A stretch of DNA of 64,000 bases from a virus: positions 18,681 through 82,680 of the IMG/VR virus record IMGVR_UViG_3300027983_000009; one strand, written 5' to 3'. The stretch's first letter is position 1. Each line of letters starts with the position of its first letter. A model generated the notes under the pieces. That model had not been told where the DNA came from, searched no databases, and saw nothing but the letters and a program-made list of their open reading frames with translations. A program made the translations under genes and the position numbers. Below are positions 56,445-64,000 of this stretch, one piece after another.

Positions 56445-57277
56445 ATCCTCGTGGCATCACCGTGTGTGTAGACTACGACGACTTATTGCAACTAACACTA
56501 CCGCAGAACCTGCAGTTTGTGTCAGAGCAGTGGGTCGTCACGTCGCCAACAGACGACAGGACACAAAAATTACTGCGGGACAAATTCCCTGCTGTTAAGG
56601 TATTTGTAACGGATGCGTTTACTCGCTACGGGGCCAGTTTTAACAAAGGCCTGGCCATGGAAGAAGCATTTACTGCCATGGGTCGCGACGGCTGGATCCT
56701 GATATGGGACGCAGACACGGTGTTCGAGAGTCGCCTGTTTTCCGGGTTCGCGGGGGTAGCTAGATTCAGTAAGGACATCCTGTACGGCTGTCGCAGACTG
56801 ATACTGACAGACCCGACTATTTACGAGGCGGACCCAGCAGCAGCGTGGCGGCAAGCGGTGAGGACAGATGACACCGACATCCCGGGCTACTTTCAGCTAT
56901 TCAACGCAGCAGCTCCGCAGCTCAAAGGTAGAGAATTTTGGTACGACCCGACTTTCGCCCACGCTGGGGGTGGGGACGCGTACTTTCACAGCCTGTGGTC
57001 GGTCAGGCGTAAACGGAGGCTGCCTATACTCGTCTTGCATTTAGGCCCTCGAGACTGCAACTGGTTCGGGAGGGTCTCCGCTCGTGTCGATGGCGGTGAC
57101 GTGGCGGGCGAGGGGCGGCAGGAGGTTGAGCTAGCTGCGCTGCGTAAATTTCAAGGGTGGAGGGATATACACAGAGGCAAGCACAAGAACGCAGACGGGA
57201 AAGTGCTGGACAGGGTAAGTGTACCGGGTGTTAAATCTACATATGTTTGGGGAAGATCCAAGCCGCCGGAGCAGTGA
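56441..57277 (+). CDS. GT-A fold glycosyltransferase-like protein 1, 278 aa
   Basis: ATG overlap (ATGA). DGWILIWDADTVFESRLF at residues 80-98 carries the DxD metal motif of GT-A enzymes, and the preceding RYGASFNKGLAMEEAF is a nucleotide-sugar binding-like helix. A C-terminal FAHAGGGDAYFHSLWSVRRK, then LHLGPRDCNWFGR matches the following gene, so the two are paralogues. Sugar donor unknown. Confidence 0.7.
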   Translation: MNPRGITVCVDYDDLLQLTLPQNLQFVSEQWVVTSPTDDRTQKLLRDKFPAVKVFVTDAFTRYGASFNKGLAMEEAFTAMGRDGWILIWDADTVFESRLFSGFAGVARFSKDILYGCRRLILTDPTIYEADPAAAWRQAVRTDDTDIPGYFQLFNAAAPQLKGREFWYDPTFAHAGGGDAYFHSLWSVRRKRRLPILVLHLGPRDCNWFGRVSARVDGGDVAGEGRQEVELAALRKFQGWRDIHRGKHKNADGKVLDRVSVPGVKSTYVWGRSKPPEQ

Positions 57278-57281
57278 TTCG

Positions 57282-58025
57282 ATGCAGTGTATTACCGTAG
57301 CAGTAGGGTACGCAGACATACTAGCAATTACATTACCAAGGAATCGACAGCACTTCAGCTGCATGCACCTTGTGACCTCAGAGGACACCCAAGACGACGC
57401 GGTAGTCGAGCTAGGTAAGCAGTTCAACTGTAGCGTGACCCGCACACCCGCCTTTTATCGTGACGGTGCATCCTTCAATAAGTTTCTGGCTGTAAATGCG
57501 GCGCTGGCAGCGGTGCGACCACGCGGCTGGTTGTGTTTCATGGATGCCGACGTTGTGTTACCGCCAACGCTACCTGTGAACGATTTCGATGCAGGTAACA
57601 TCTACAGCCCGCCACGCCGAATGCTTGTAGATACTTTTGCTGAGATACCGCCGCACACAGAGTGGGGCAGGTTACCACTCGGCCCGCCTGCGCCGCGTGG
57701 TAAAATTATGGCCGGATACACGCAAATTTTCCACACAGCGGACGTTGTGCTGCAGGCGTTACCGTGGTACGGGTCGGACTACAAGAATGCATCTGACGGG
57801 GATACGCAGTTTGCAAGGCGGTGGCCCAAAGCAAACCGGCTAAGACCAGCTTTTGACGTTTGCCATCTTGGGCGGGACTCTGTAAACTGGTGCGGCCGCG
57901 TCGCAGAATATGCGGACGGTAGCTTACCGCCGCAGGCAGGTGAGCGACTGATTCAGGTGCAGGCTTTTCTTGCTGGTAGGCGAGCGGCAGCCCGCAAAGC
58001 ACCTGAGAAGCCAAAGCGTAAGTAG
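57282..58025 (+). CDS. GT-A fold glycosyltransferase-like protein 2, 247 aa
   Basis: ATG at 57282 after CCGGAGCAG. Similar to the gene before: YRDGASFNKFLAVNAALAAV, then WLCFMDADVVLPPTLP (DxD) and CHLGRDSVNWCGR. A tandem duplicate with divergence. It ends with a basic tail (RAAARKAPEKPKRK). A small hairpin follows. Confidence 0.7.
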   Translation: MQCITVAVGYADILAITLPRNRQHFSCMHLVTSEDTQDDAVVELGKQFNCSVTRTPAFYRDGASFNKFLAVNAALAAVRPRGWLCFMDADVVLPPTLPVNDFDAGNIYSPPRRMLVDTFAEIPPHTEWGRLPLGPPAPRGKIMAGYTQIFHTADVVLQALPWYGSDYKNASDGDTQFARRWPKANRLRPAFDVCHLGRDSVNWCGRVAEYADGSLPPQAGERLIQVQAFLAGRRAAARKAPEKPKRK

Positions 58026-58026
58026 A

Positions 58027-58048
58027 AGATCGACAACGTAGTCGATCT
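58027..58048 (+). terminator. Perfect 8-bp hairpin after the glycosyltransferase pair
   Basis: AGATCGAC/GTCGATCT around AACGTA, directly after the stop. No T-run, so termination is uncertain; possibly a stabilising end. Confidence 0.45.
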
Positions 58049-58099
58049 CAGTGCGACAGTCCGGTGGTTATGCGTAGCCACCCAGCAGGAGTAGAGAAG

Positions 58100-58684
58100 A
58101 TGGAAGAGAGTACAACAACCAGCGTCGTCCCGTACAGTGAATTCGTACGAGCACTGTCTAAACCTGGTGAGGTTATGCTGGCGGAGATGACGCCGGAAAA
58201 GCTACACCTGTGGCACATGTCGAGTGCGTTGCTGGATGAGGTGGCCGAGCTTGCCGAGTGCATGGTAGACTACGACCACGGCAAGAAGACAAACGCGATT
58301 GAAGAGTTTGGCGATATGCGATTCTTTTTGCAGGGTATCTGCAACGTGATCGACGAAAACCTCAACTATACGTTTGCAGCCTGCCACGGGGTGCGAATCC
58401 GTAACAGTGATACGACTGAGACACTGATGCTGCTCATTGCTGCGGGTAAGCTGTTTGATGCAGTGAAACGCTATGTTATTTACAACGGGCAACTGGATAG
58501 AGTCAAACTCGTTGACTCGCTGGTGGAGGTTGTCCGCAGCATTACGCGGCTGTATCTGGTTGTCGAGGTGAGTGATGAGATCGTAGAGCGATCTAACCGC
58601 GTCAAGCTGGGTTTGCGGTACGCGAAGCTGACCTACGGCGACCAGGCCGCCCAGCAGCGAGCAGATAAACCTGCTGGCGAGTAA
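58100..58684 (+). CDS. MazG-like nucleotide pyrophosphohydrolase, 194 aa
   Basis: ATG at 58100 behind CAGGAG. LLDEVAELAECMVDYDHGKK, then NAIEEFGDMRFFLQGI carries the ExxE...ExxD metal motif of the MazG/all-alpha NTP-PPase family. It hydrolyses nucleotides (perhaps dUTP, ppGpp-like or modified NTPs) in the phage cycle. The C-terminal half repeats a similar helical fold with less clear motifs. Confidence 0.7.
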   Translation: MEESTTTSVVPYSEFVRALSKPGEVMLAEMTPEKLHLWHMSSALLDEVAELAECMVDYDHGKKTNAIEEFGDMRFFLQGICNVIDENLNYTFAACHGVRIRNSDTTETLMLLIAAGKLFDAVKRYVIYNGQLDRVKLVDSLVEVVRSITRLYLVVEVSDEIVERSNRVKLGLRYAKLTYGDQAAQQRADKPAGE

Positions 58685-58728
58685 CTCACTGACCGGATCT
58701 GGAATATCACACCGTGGGACGATAGGTA

Positions 58729-59502
58729 ATGGCTCATACGAAGTTTGTTTTGCAGAGTATACACAGATCCGGTGCCGGGATGTTGATGAGTGCGTTAAAC
58801 GGGCACCCCCAGTGTGCGATGCACGGGTGCCCGTTTAACGACTACAGCGAAGACCTCACTGTAGCAACCGCATGGAAGTCGCTGTTTGACGAGACTACAG
58901 AAGTCTGTGAGTACGCAGACCCAGCAGAGAATACAGCTTCCGGGTTTACCAGCTACAGATTCCCACCCGCTGCCGCTGGCGGTCGGTCTGTCAGGTGGGA
59001 GTTGACCAACTCGCTGTGGCAGTACCTGACAGATAAAGGTGCGGATACGGCAAAGGTTATTAGGCTGCACAGGAAAGACGCGATCGCCCGCGCGATCAGT
59101 GAATTCTTCGCAATCGTTACAGACATACGATCTGCACGGCTCTGTACAGACGCACTGAGGCTCTACAAAAGCAACAAACTTAAACCACGGGCCGTACCGC
59201 CGTACCTGTTTCGCACCCTTCTGGATGACTGGCTGCTCGAGCGATCACTACAATTCGGCCGGGCTGAGGTTCTTGAAGTAACCTACGAACAGTTGGAGCA
59301 GGACTGGTCTGGCAGCATTGCGACTATTCAGGAATACCTCGGGCTGCCGTGGTCTGACCTGCAACCTACGCTTGCCAAGCTCAGTGTCCCGCAACCGCAC
59401 ACCTTGGTAACTAACTGGGAAGAGATAGTACTGGCGTTCAGGAATACAGGGTACGAGCACCTGTTCGTAGACTATGCTATTAAGTGTAAAGAGGGAAGGT
59501 AG
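58729..59502 (+). CDS. Sulfotransferase-type protein 1, 257 aa
   Basis: ATG after GACGATAGG. The 5-prime phosphosulfate-binding loop appears as SIHRSGAGMLMSALNGHP (residues 10-27; usual pattern PRSGTxLLxxLLxxHP), and LHRKDAIARAISEFFA and VTYEQLEQDWSGSIATIQEY fit the 3-prime phosphate and dimer regions. It is likely to transfer sulfate from PAPS to a carbohydrate. Adjacent glycosyltransferases fit that. Confidence 0.75.
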   Translation: MAHTKFVLQSIHRSGAGMLMSALNGHPQCAMHGCPFNDYSEDLTVATAWKSLFDETTEVCEYADPAENTASGFTSYRFPPAAAGGRSVRWELTNSLWQYLTDKGADTAKVIRLHRKDAIARAISEFFAIVTDIRSARLCTDALRLYKSNKLKPRAVPPYLFRTLLDDWLLERSLQFGRAEVLEVTYEQLEQDWSGSIATIQEYLGLPWSDLQPTLAKLSVPQPHTLVTNWEEIVLAFRNTGYEHLFVDYAIKCKEGR

Positions 59503-59504
59503 CT

Positions 59505-60209
59505 GTGTTTGTTCTGCGAGGCTACACCCGCTCAGGTACAGAGATGCTGCGGTCCGCCCTGGATCAGCACCCTGACATAATATGCCACGGCCCAATATTT
59601 ACAGATAAGAACAAAGACGAGTTAGCCAAAGGTGACCCTCAGCGGCTACTCCTGGCTAAGAACCTTCGACCAACTGACGGGTTCGTGATGGGTGCCGGGC
59701 CTCCGCGTGGTGATGATGTAGTGCGGCTGGCCGTAAGCGAAATGTGGGGGTACGTAGCTTCCCAGAGTATGGCTGTAGTAGCTATCCAGCGAAGAGATAT
59801 ACTGAGGATGGTTGTATCTGACGCTATACAGCGTACTGGTCGGCCCCGCACGGTCAAGTTAAGCGACAAGCCGAACAAGACTAAACAGACACTGCTGATA
59901 AGACCGGAACAACTATTGCGAGCGGCCGCTGCAGCTCAGCAAGTTGCGGATATAACGGCAAGCCAGTTCCCCTGGGCTAAAGTGGTCTACTATGAAGATA
60001 TGCTTGCAAACTGGAATACCAAGATAGATGAGATCCTGTCTTACATAGGTGCGACTCGTATGTATCTCGGTGCCATGACCCGCCGACAGGAGGTCCGCAA
60101 GATCCGAAAAATAGTCCAGAATTACGAAGAGCTTAAAACAGAGCTGTACGGCTCGAGGCCAGAGTTGTTTGATATAGCGGAGCACACAGATGGTATCTTC
60201 AGTTACTAA
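59505..60209 (+). CDS. Sulfotransferase-type protein 2, 234 aa
   Basis: GTG start, 2 nt after the previous stop. The PSB-like loop GYTRSGTEMLRSALDQHP is intact; IQRRDILRMVVSDAIQ and VYYEDMLANWNTKIDEILSY match the other two. It is a second copy of the enzyme family; sequence differences suggest different acceptors. It overlaps the third by 20 nt. Confidence 0.75.
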   Translation: MFVLRGYTRSGTEMLRSALDQHPDIICHGPIFTDKNKDELAKGDPQRLLLAKNLRPTDGFVMGAGPPRGDDVVRLAVSEMWGYVASQSMAVVAIQRRDILRMVVSDAIQRTGRPRTVKLSDKPNKTKQTLLIRPEQLLRAAAAAQQVADITASQFPWAKVVYYEDMLANWNTKIDEILSYIGATRMYLGAMTRRQEVRKIRKIVQNYEELKTELYGSRPELFDIAEHTDGIFSY

Positions 60210-61383
60210 ACAGGTTAAAATACAACTTAAAACAACAACACCAGCATCACCTATGCTGGACAGGTACCATTTCAGTTATGTGGCTGGGTGGGTTAGACGT
60301 GTGCTGGTGACAGACCACACGGACATAGAGTTAATAGACGCACTGCTGAGCTATTCCTGCGCGGTGACAGTTATTATACCACCATCTGCAACCCTACAGA
60401 GTCTGCAGGCTGTTGCGACCGCCGCAGGCAGACCGCTGGCGGCAACTGTCGTAGTGTGTGACTTACGGGCATTCTTGTCGGCCTGCGAGCTGCAGCAATT
60501 CTTTGCTATATTTGCGACCCAGGAGACGGTTGTCGAGCTTCCCGGCTTGGCAGACCTGGCGAGGAGAGCAATAGCGTGGAACGGCACACTCCATGTGACA
60601 GGTATGAAACATGACGAGCTAACTGCCGGATCTCTACAGTGTATATCCACAGCAAGCTCGCCGATTGTGTCACTCAGAAAGGATGTAGGCTGGTTGTTGG
60701 CTACGTACCCACGTTGCGGGACCCACATGCTACTATCGGCACTGCAGCAACACTCAAAACTACAGGTTGGTACCGAGCTATTTAACCACAACACAGCGAC
60801 AGGGTCCCACAGGTTTAACACCGTTAGGCAGTCGCTGGAGGTAGGGTGGCCCAAGGCGAGCAGCGGTTTTGCAGTACACAGTTCGATAGAGGGGCCGCAG
60901 CACGCCCTCAGCATGCAGGAGACAATGCAGGGCACAGCTAATTTCTGGGAGACTATACCGGACTACACGCCGACGATACTGTTACAGCGGGATAATCTGC
61001 TGGAGCGGTATGTCTCACAAAAAGTAGCCATGGCTACACGGTCGTGGAACAGCACCGACAGCGGTAAGACGGCCAGCTCGTACGCCTCAGTGTATGTGGG
61101 CTTGGGTGAGCTAGCTGCAGACATAGCGTACGTGCGACGCTGCTACGACAAAGCCGCCGCTTATTTCAAGTACTCGCTGGTTGTGCGATATGAGGATATG
61201 TGCGAGGATCCTGTAAGAGAGTTGCGGCGGGCGCAGGAATTCCTTCGAGTAGACTGGGAGGATGTGCGGCCGCTAACCGTGAAACTGACAGCAAACACTC
61301 TCGAGATTGTAGAGAACTACACACAAGTGAAAGCTTGGTGTCGTAGAAATGGGTATGGTAATTTTCTTGTAGAGGAACAGTAA
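60190..61383 (+). CDS. Sulfotransferase-type protein 3 with an N-terminal domain, 397 aa
   Basis: ATG overlapping the previous gene. Residues 160-397 contain TYPRCGTHMLLSALQQHSKL (PSB loop with Arg-Cys-Gly), LQRDNLLERYVSQKVA and VVRYEDMCEDPVRELRRAQE, a typical sulfotransferase. Residues 1-155 form an extra part (VLVTDHTDIELIDALLSY; VVVCDLRAFLSACEL) of unknown type, possibly an acceptor-binding or regulatory domain. The stop overlaps the next ATG (TAATG). Confidence 0.75.
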   Translation: MVSSVTKQVKIQLKTTTPASPMLDRYHFSYVAGWVRRVLVTDHTDIELIDALLSYSCAVTVIIPPSATLQSLQAVATAAGRPLAATVVVCDLRAFLSACELQQFFAIFATQETVVELPGLADLARRAIAWNGTLHVTGMKHDELTAGSLQCISTASSPIVSLRKDVGWLLATYPRCGTHMLLSALQQHSKLQVGTELFNHNTATGSHRFNTVRQSLEVGWPKASSGFAVHSSIEGPQHALSMQETMQGTANFWETIPDYTPTILLQRDNLLERYVSQKVAMATRSWNSTDSGKTASSYASVYVGLGELAADIAYVRRCYDKAAAYFKYSLVVRYEDMCEDPVRELRRAQEFLRVDWEDVRPLTVKLTANTLEIVENYTQVKAWCRRNGYGNFLVEEQ

Positions 61384-62111
61384 TGCAGGGTGCACCACCA
61401 ATTGCAGCTATAATGGTGACAGGAAAAACAGTAGCCCGTTACGCACTAGCTAGAGCAGCTATGCAATCGTTTTTGTCACAAGACTATAACGGTAAGACGC
61501 ACCTGTTTATCATCAACGACAACCCTGCCCCTCTATTGGAAGAGGCAACGTCATATGCCAACGTCACGGAGGTCCGTGTCCCGTTAAGGGCCACACCCTG
61601 CACCCTCGGAGAGCTTAGAAATGTAGGCTTGGACATGGCAGCCGACGGCTTCGACTACGTTGTGCAGTGGGACGATGACGACTTCTCGTTGCCGCACAGG
61701 CTGAGTTACCAGATAAAAGAGACCACGCGAGGCACGGCCTCTATATTCAGATGGCAGACACAGTACAACCTGGCTACCGGTGCGTGTTTTGCTGGTTGCG
61801 GTAACGTGTCTACAGTTAAAGGCTTCGCAGGGACTATGTTGTTCCCAGCAACCACAAAAGCCCGGTTTCAATCAGTGGCTCGCGGTGAGGACACTTACTT
61901 TTTGCAGGCTGTAAAGCAAAAGACAACACTGCATGTGATATCAAACAGGCCAGAGATATACCTACGGCTATACCACGGTCACAACACTTGGCCAGAGTCG
62001 CACGTGATGAGGCGAAGGGCCGGCTCACGCCAGCTGCACGACAACGAGCTGGCGATTGTGCGGCAGATAGTAGAGACCAACTACCCGTGGGCGGCTAGCG
62101 GGGCTGAGTAA
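61383..62111 (+). CDS. GT2-type glycosyltransferase, 242 aa
   Basis: ATG overlap start. PIAAIMVTGKTVARYALARA, then HLFIINDNPAPLLEEAT and VVQWDDDDFSLPHRLSYQIK carry the GT-A nucleotide-sugar strand and DDDD metal motif. GEDTYFLQAVKQ resembles the GT2 acceptor-site ED motif. It probably adds a sugar to a surface glycan. Confidence 0.8.
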   Translation: MQGAPPIAAIMVTGKTVARYALARAAMQSFLSQDYNGKTHLFIINDNPAPLLEEATSYANVTEVRVPLRATPCTLGELRNVGLDMAADGFDYVVQWDDDDFSLPHRLSYQIKETTRGTASIFRWQTQYNLATGACFAGCGNVSTVKGFAGTMLFPATTKARFQSVARGEDTYFLQAVKQKTTLHVISNRPEIYLRLYHGHNTWPESHVMRRRAGSRQLHDNELAIVRQIVETNYPWAASGAE

Positions 62112-63103
62112 TGTTCAAAAAACACCCACACAGGTCAGCCTGTGTCGGAGAGCACCGAAGTGGTTGGGATTATGTGCGGTCGCATTTAGCGGCAGCGTAC
62201 ACAGCTGATGGTATAATCCTGGACGACTTTGTAGAGCGTACCTTCCTGTACGACGATAGCTGGCACAACAACCACGTGTACACGGAGCCGTGGGTTGGCA
62301 TAGCTCATCATGCCCCAGATATCCCGTCATGGTACATGGACAAGCTGCAGCTGTGGGACATGGTCCAGTCGCATAGATGGTTAGAGAGTCTGCCGCAGCT
62401 CAAGATGCTGGTCACCATGGCTCCCAATCTGCAGCGGTGGTTCAAGACGCACTACCCGCAACTCCCTGTAGTCTGCATTAAGCACCCGACAGGTAGACCG
62501 TTATTGGAGTGGACCCCAGCCAGGTTTACCCACAATCAGGAGAAGTTACTGCTGCAAGTAGGTTGGTTCTGTAGAAACACTGGCGCAATCTATCAGGTGG
62601 ACACACCTGCTGATTTTTTTCTGCGTAAGGGCCACTTGCGGCAAGCGGCCAGATGGATAGGTTACACTGAGCTGCTGTGCCAGACGAGTTTCAGGACAGC
62701 TGACTATAACCGCGGCAGGACGATAGTCCTGGAACCGCAGGGGAATGCAGACTACGACCACCTGCTGGCTAAAAACGTAGTGTTTATTGAGGTAATTACA
62801 GCAGTAGCGAACAATACAGTGGTGGAGTGTATTGCCAGGAATACACCCATTGTGATAAACAGACACCCGGGGCCTGCGTTTTATCTTGGGGAAGAGTATC
62901 CTCTGTTCTATGATGACATTCAGGATGTCCCTAAATTGTTAACACTGGAAAGAATACTTGAAGCACATTACTATTTGCGTCAGCTGGATAAGACATGGAT
63001 TCGCGGGAGGTGTTTTGTGGAGTCGCTGCTCAGCAGTTGCGAACTTCACGGAATACCGACTCGCGACAGGTTGTCGACAGATGACGCACTTGTGTGTGTT
63101 TAG
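62111..63103 (+). CDS. GT-B fold glycosyltransferase-like protein, 330 aa
   Basis: ATG overlaps the previous stop. The last third (FIEVITAVANNTVVECIARN, then TPIVINRHPGPAFYLGEEYP) resembles the C-terminal nucleotide-sugar domain of GT-B (GT1/GT4-type) enzymes, where the E and the HPGPAxxYLG region bind donor. The N-terminal part has W/H-rich segments (HNNHVYTEPWVGIAHHAPDI). Donor unknown. Confidence 0.65.
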   Translation: MFKKHPHRSACVGEHRSGWDYVRSHLAAAYTADGIILDDFVERTFLYDDSWHNNHVYTEPWVGIAHHAPDIPSWYMDKLQLWDMVQSHRWLESLPQLKMLVTMAPNLQRWFKTHYPQLPVVCIKHPTGRPLLEWTPARFTHNQEKLLLQVGWFCRNTGAIYQVDTPADFFLRKGHLRQAARWIGYTELLCQTSFRTADYNRGRTIVLEPQGNADYDHLLAKNVVFIEVITAVANNTVVECIARNTPIVINRHPGPAFYLGEEYPLFYDDIQDVPKLLTLERILEAHYYLRQLDKTWIRGRCFVESLLSSCELHGIPTRDRLSTDDALVCV

Positions 63104-63117
63104 ATGAGGGTGCAGGG

Positions 63118-63417
63118 ATGGCAGCTAATGTAGCGGAAGAGATCAGAGCCGGGGCTATCAGTAAAGTGGTAGCAGATAAAGGATTCGGATTCATACAACC
63201 AGACATGCCGATAGGGTCGCAGCCCGTGGCGGACCTGTTCTTTCATGCCGCGTCGGTAGTACCTCGAGAGTTATTCGACCTACTTAAAGCTGGCGTGCGG
63301 GTGGTCTACAGACTGCAGATTTCAGAGCGAGACAATAAGCTGAGAGCTGGCGACGTGCGGCTGCCTACTCTGGAGATCCGTGTAAATGAAAAGCCAGAAA
63401 TCATCTCGGCCGATTAA
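63118..63417 (+). CDS. Cold-shock domain protein, 99 aa
   Basis: ATG at 63118 after GCAGGG; the upstream frame is not used. GAISKVVADKGFGFIQPDMP, then DLFFHAASVVPRELFDLLKA matches RNP1 (KGFGFI) and RNP2 (DLFFHAA) of cold-shock domains. It binds single-stranded RNA or DNA; here probably an RNA chaperone for phage transcripts. Confidence 0.85.
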   Translation: MAANVAEEIRAGAISKVVADKGFGFIQPDMPIGSQPVADLFFHAASVVPRELFDLLKAGVRVVYRLQISERDNKLRAGDVRLPTLEIRVNEKPEIISAD

Positions 63418-64000
63418 ACAAGCAGCGATAGCACCAGCGATGCCTGCTGCCCCGGCGGCAACAGCAGCCCCACCGGCGCCGAAGCCTGCAGTACCAGTAC
63501 CAACACCAGCTACAGCCGGTGCGGACGCCGGTAATGCTCGCTGGGACTTTTTCGACGATGCCGGCAAATCCTCTATACGGGATGCATCACTGGCGACATC
63601 AGCCGGCGCAGCCGCTGGTAATCGGGCTGCACAACTGGCGACAGCAGCAGGCGCTGGTAGTCGACTAGCGCCGGCAGCGGCAGCGGCAGCGGCAGCGGCT
63701 ACCGGTACAGCTCAACGACAACCGGCCACACATTCGCAGTTTTCGGCAGCCTTGCAGACACCCGGCTTACGGTCTGGTAGCACTAGCGGTCAAGCCCTTG
63801 ACCCAAATAGTCGCGACGCTCAGCAATACTGGGCTCGTCGGAGACAGGCTAGTCAGGAGCGGGGTGCTCAGCCGCTTAACCCGAAGAGCGTTGCTCGCGA
63901 CTATGTCATGGAGACGGACGCCAGTCGACAAGCTGAGACCTCAGCAGACAATCGCGGCTCGTTGATGGGGCGGCTGGCTGGATTCAACAGGGTGGACCCC
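63386..64000 (+). CDS. Ala/Pro-rich protein, 3-prime end outside the window
   Basis: ATG at 63386 inside the previous gene. 205 codons visible, no stop: an Ala/Pro-rich N-terminal part (PAMPAAPAATAAPPAPKPAV), a WDFFDDAGKSS block, a poly-Ala run, and a basic helical region (DAQQYWARRRQASQERGAQP). Composition is like the genes at 9749 and 11426; maybe a virion-internal protein. Confidence 0.6.
   Translation, partial: MKSQKSSRPIKQAAIAPAMPAAPAATAAPPAPKPAVPVPTPATAGADAGNARWDFFDDAGKSSIRDASLATSAGAAAGNRAAQLATAAGAGSRLAPAAAAAAAAATGTAQRQPATHSQFSAALQTPGLRSGSTSGQALDPNSRDAQQYWARRRQASQERGAQPLNPKSVARDYVMETDASRQAETSADNRGSLMGRLAGFNRVDP

Overview
The window reads as part of a large double-stranded DNA bacteriophage (or phage-like element) with about 50 percent GC. 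Reasons: about 120 tightly packed, mostly short genes, nearly all on the + strand; stop/start overlaps (ATGA, GTGA, TAATG) at many junctions; many GTG and a few TTG starts; and a set of phage-typical families (DUF3310, ThyX, MazG-like, DUF4942-methyltransferase, Lar-like zinc protein, ParB-like domains, phage-type cytosine methyltransferase-like protein, holin-like and lipoprotein genes). No rRNA, tRNA, integrase, Cas1/Cas2 or conventional CRISPR array was seen. The host cannot be fixed from this sequence.

Layout. 0-3 kb: small genes, a repeat-tailed protein, DUF3310 overlapping thyX, then a terminator. 3-6.6 kb: a triplicated unknown family and a small zinc protein. 6.8-12.6 kb: a poly-Asp protein, a GT25-like glycosyltransferase, a lone minus-strand gene, and two Ala/Gly-rich proteins separated by an array of short repeats. 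12.6-19 kb: a module with a giant DUF6745-type repeat protein, a companion gene, six tandem Gly/Tyr-rich genes and a GWIFAG-type small protein. 19-31 kb: many small accessory genes, a ParB-like gene, tandem coiled-coil paralogues and a GNAT. 31.1-33.1 kb: a Cas12m/C2c4-like protein in which two of the three RuvC catalytic positions appear substituted. 33-37 kb: small genes separated by structured intergenic hairpins. 37-41.3 kb: membrane proteins, lipoproteins and a papain-like protein (possible lysis or envelope cassette). 41.3-50.3 kb: small genes and a recombination mosaic. 50.2-54.8 kb: a divergent pair and methyltransferases. 54.8-63.1 kb: a terminator-bounded cluster of radical SAM, methyltransferase, glycosyltransferases and three sulfotransferases, probably modifying a glycan or surface structure. 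The right end has a cold-shock protein and an open Ala/Pro-rich gene.

Two features stand out. First, the Cas12m-like effector: Asp to His in RuvC-I and Glu to Pro in RuvC-II by eye alignment, with the third Asp and the zinc ribbon kept, no adaptation genes and no nearby array. This fits a natural DNA-binding, non-cutting phage effector. Second, about twenty intergenic hairpins from 6.8 to 45.3 kb, each with a mostly 11-nt loop close to RGGCKTCRTAT and stems that differ in sequence but keep pairing. They sit between a stop codon and the next ribosome binding site, 12 to 96 nt before the start codon. Related 100-nt repeats and chimeric gene fragments around 42-44 kb suggest that these elements serve as recombination joints for gene cassettes.
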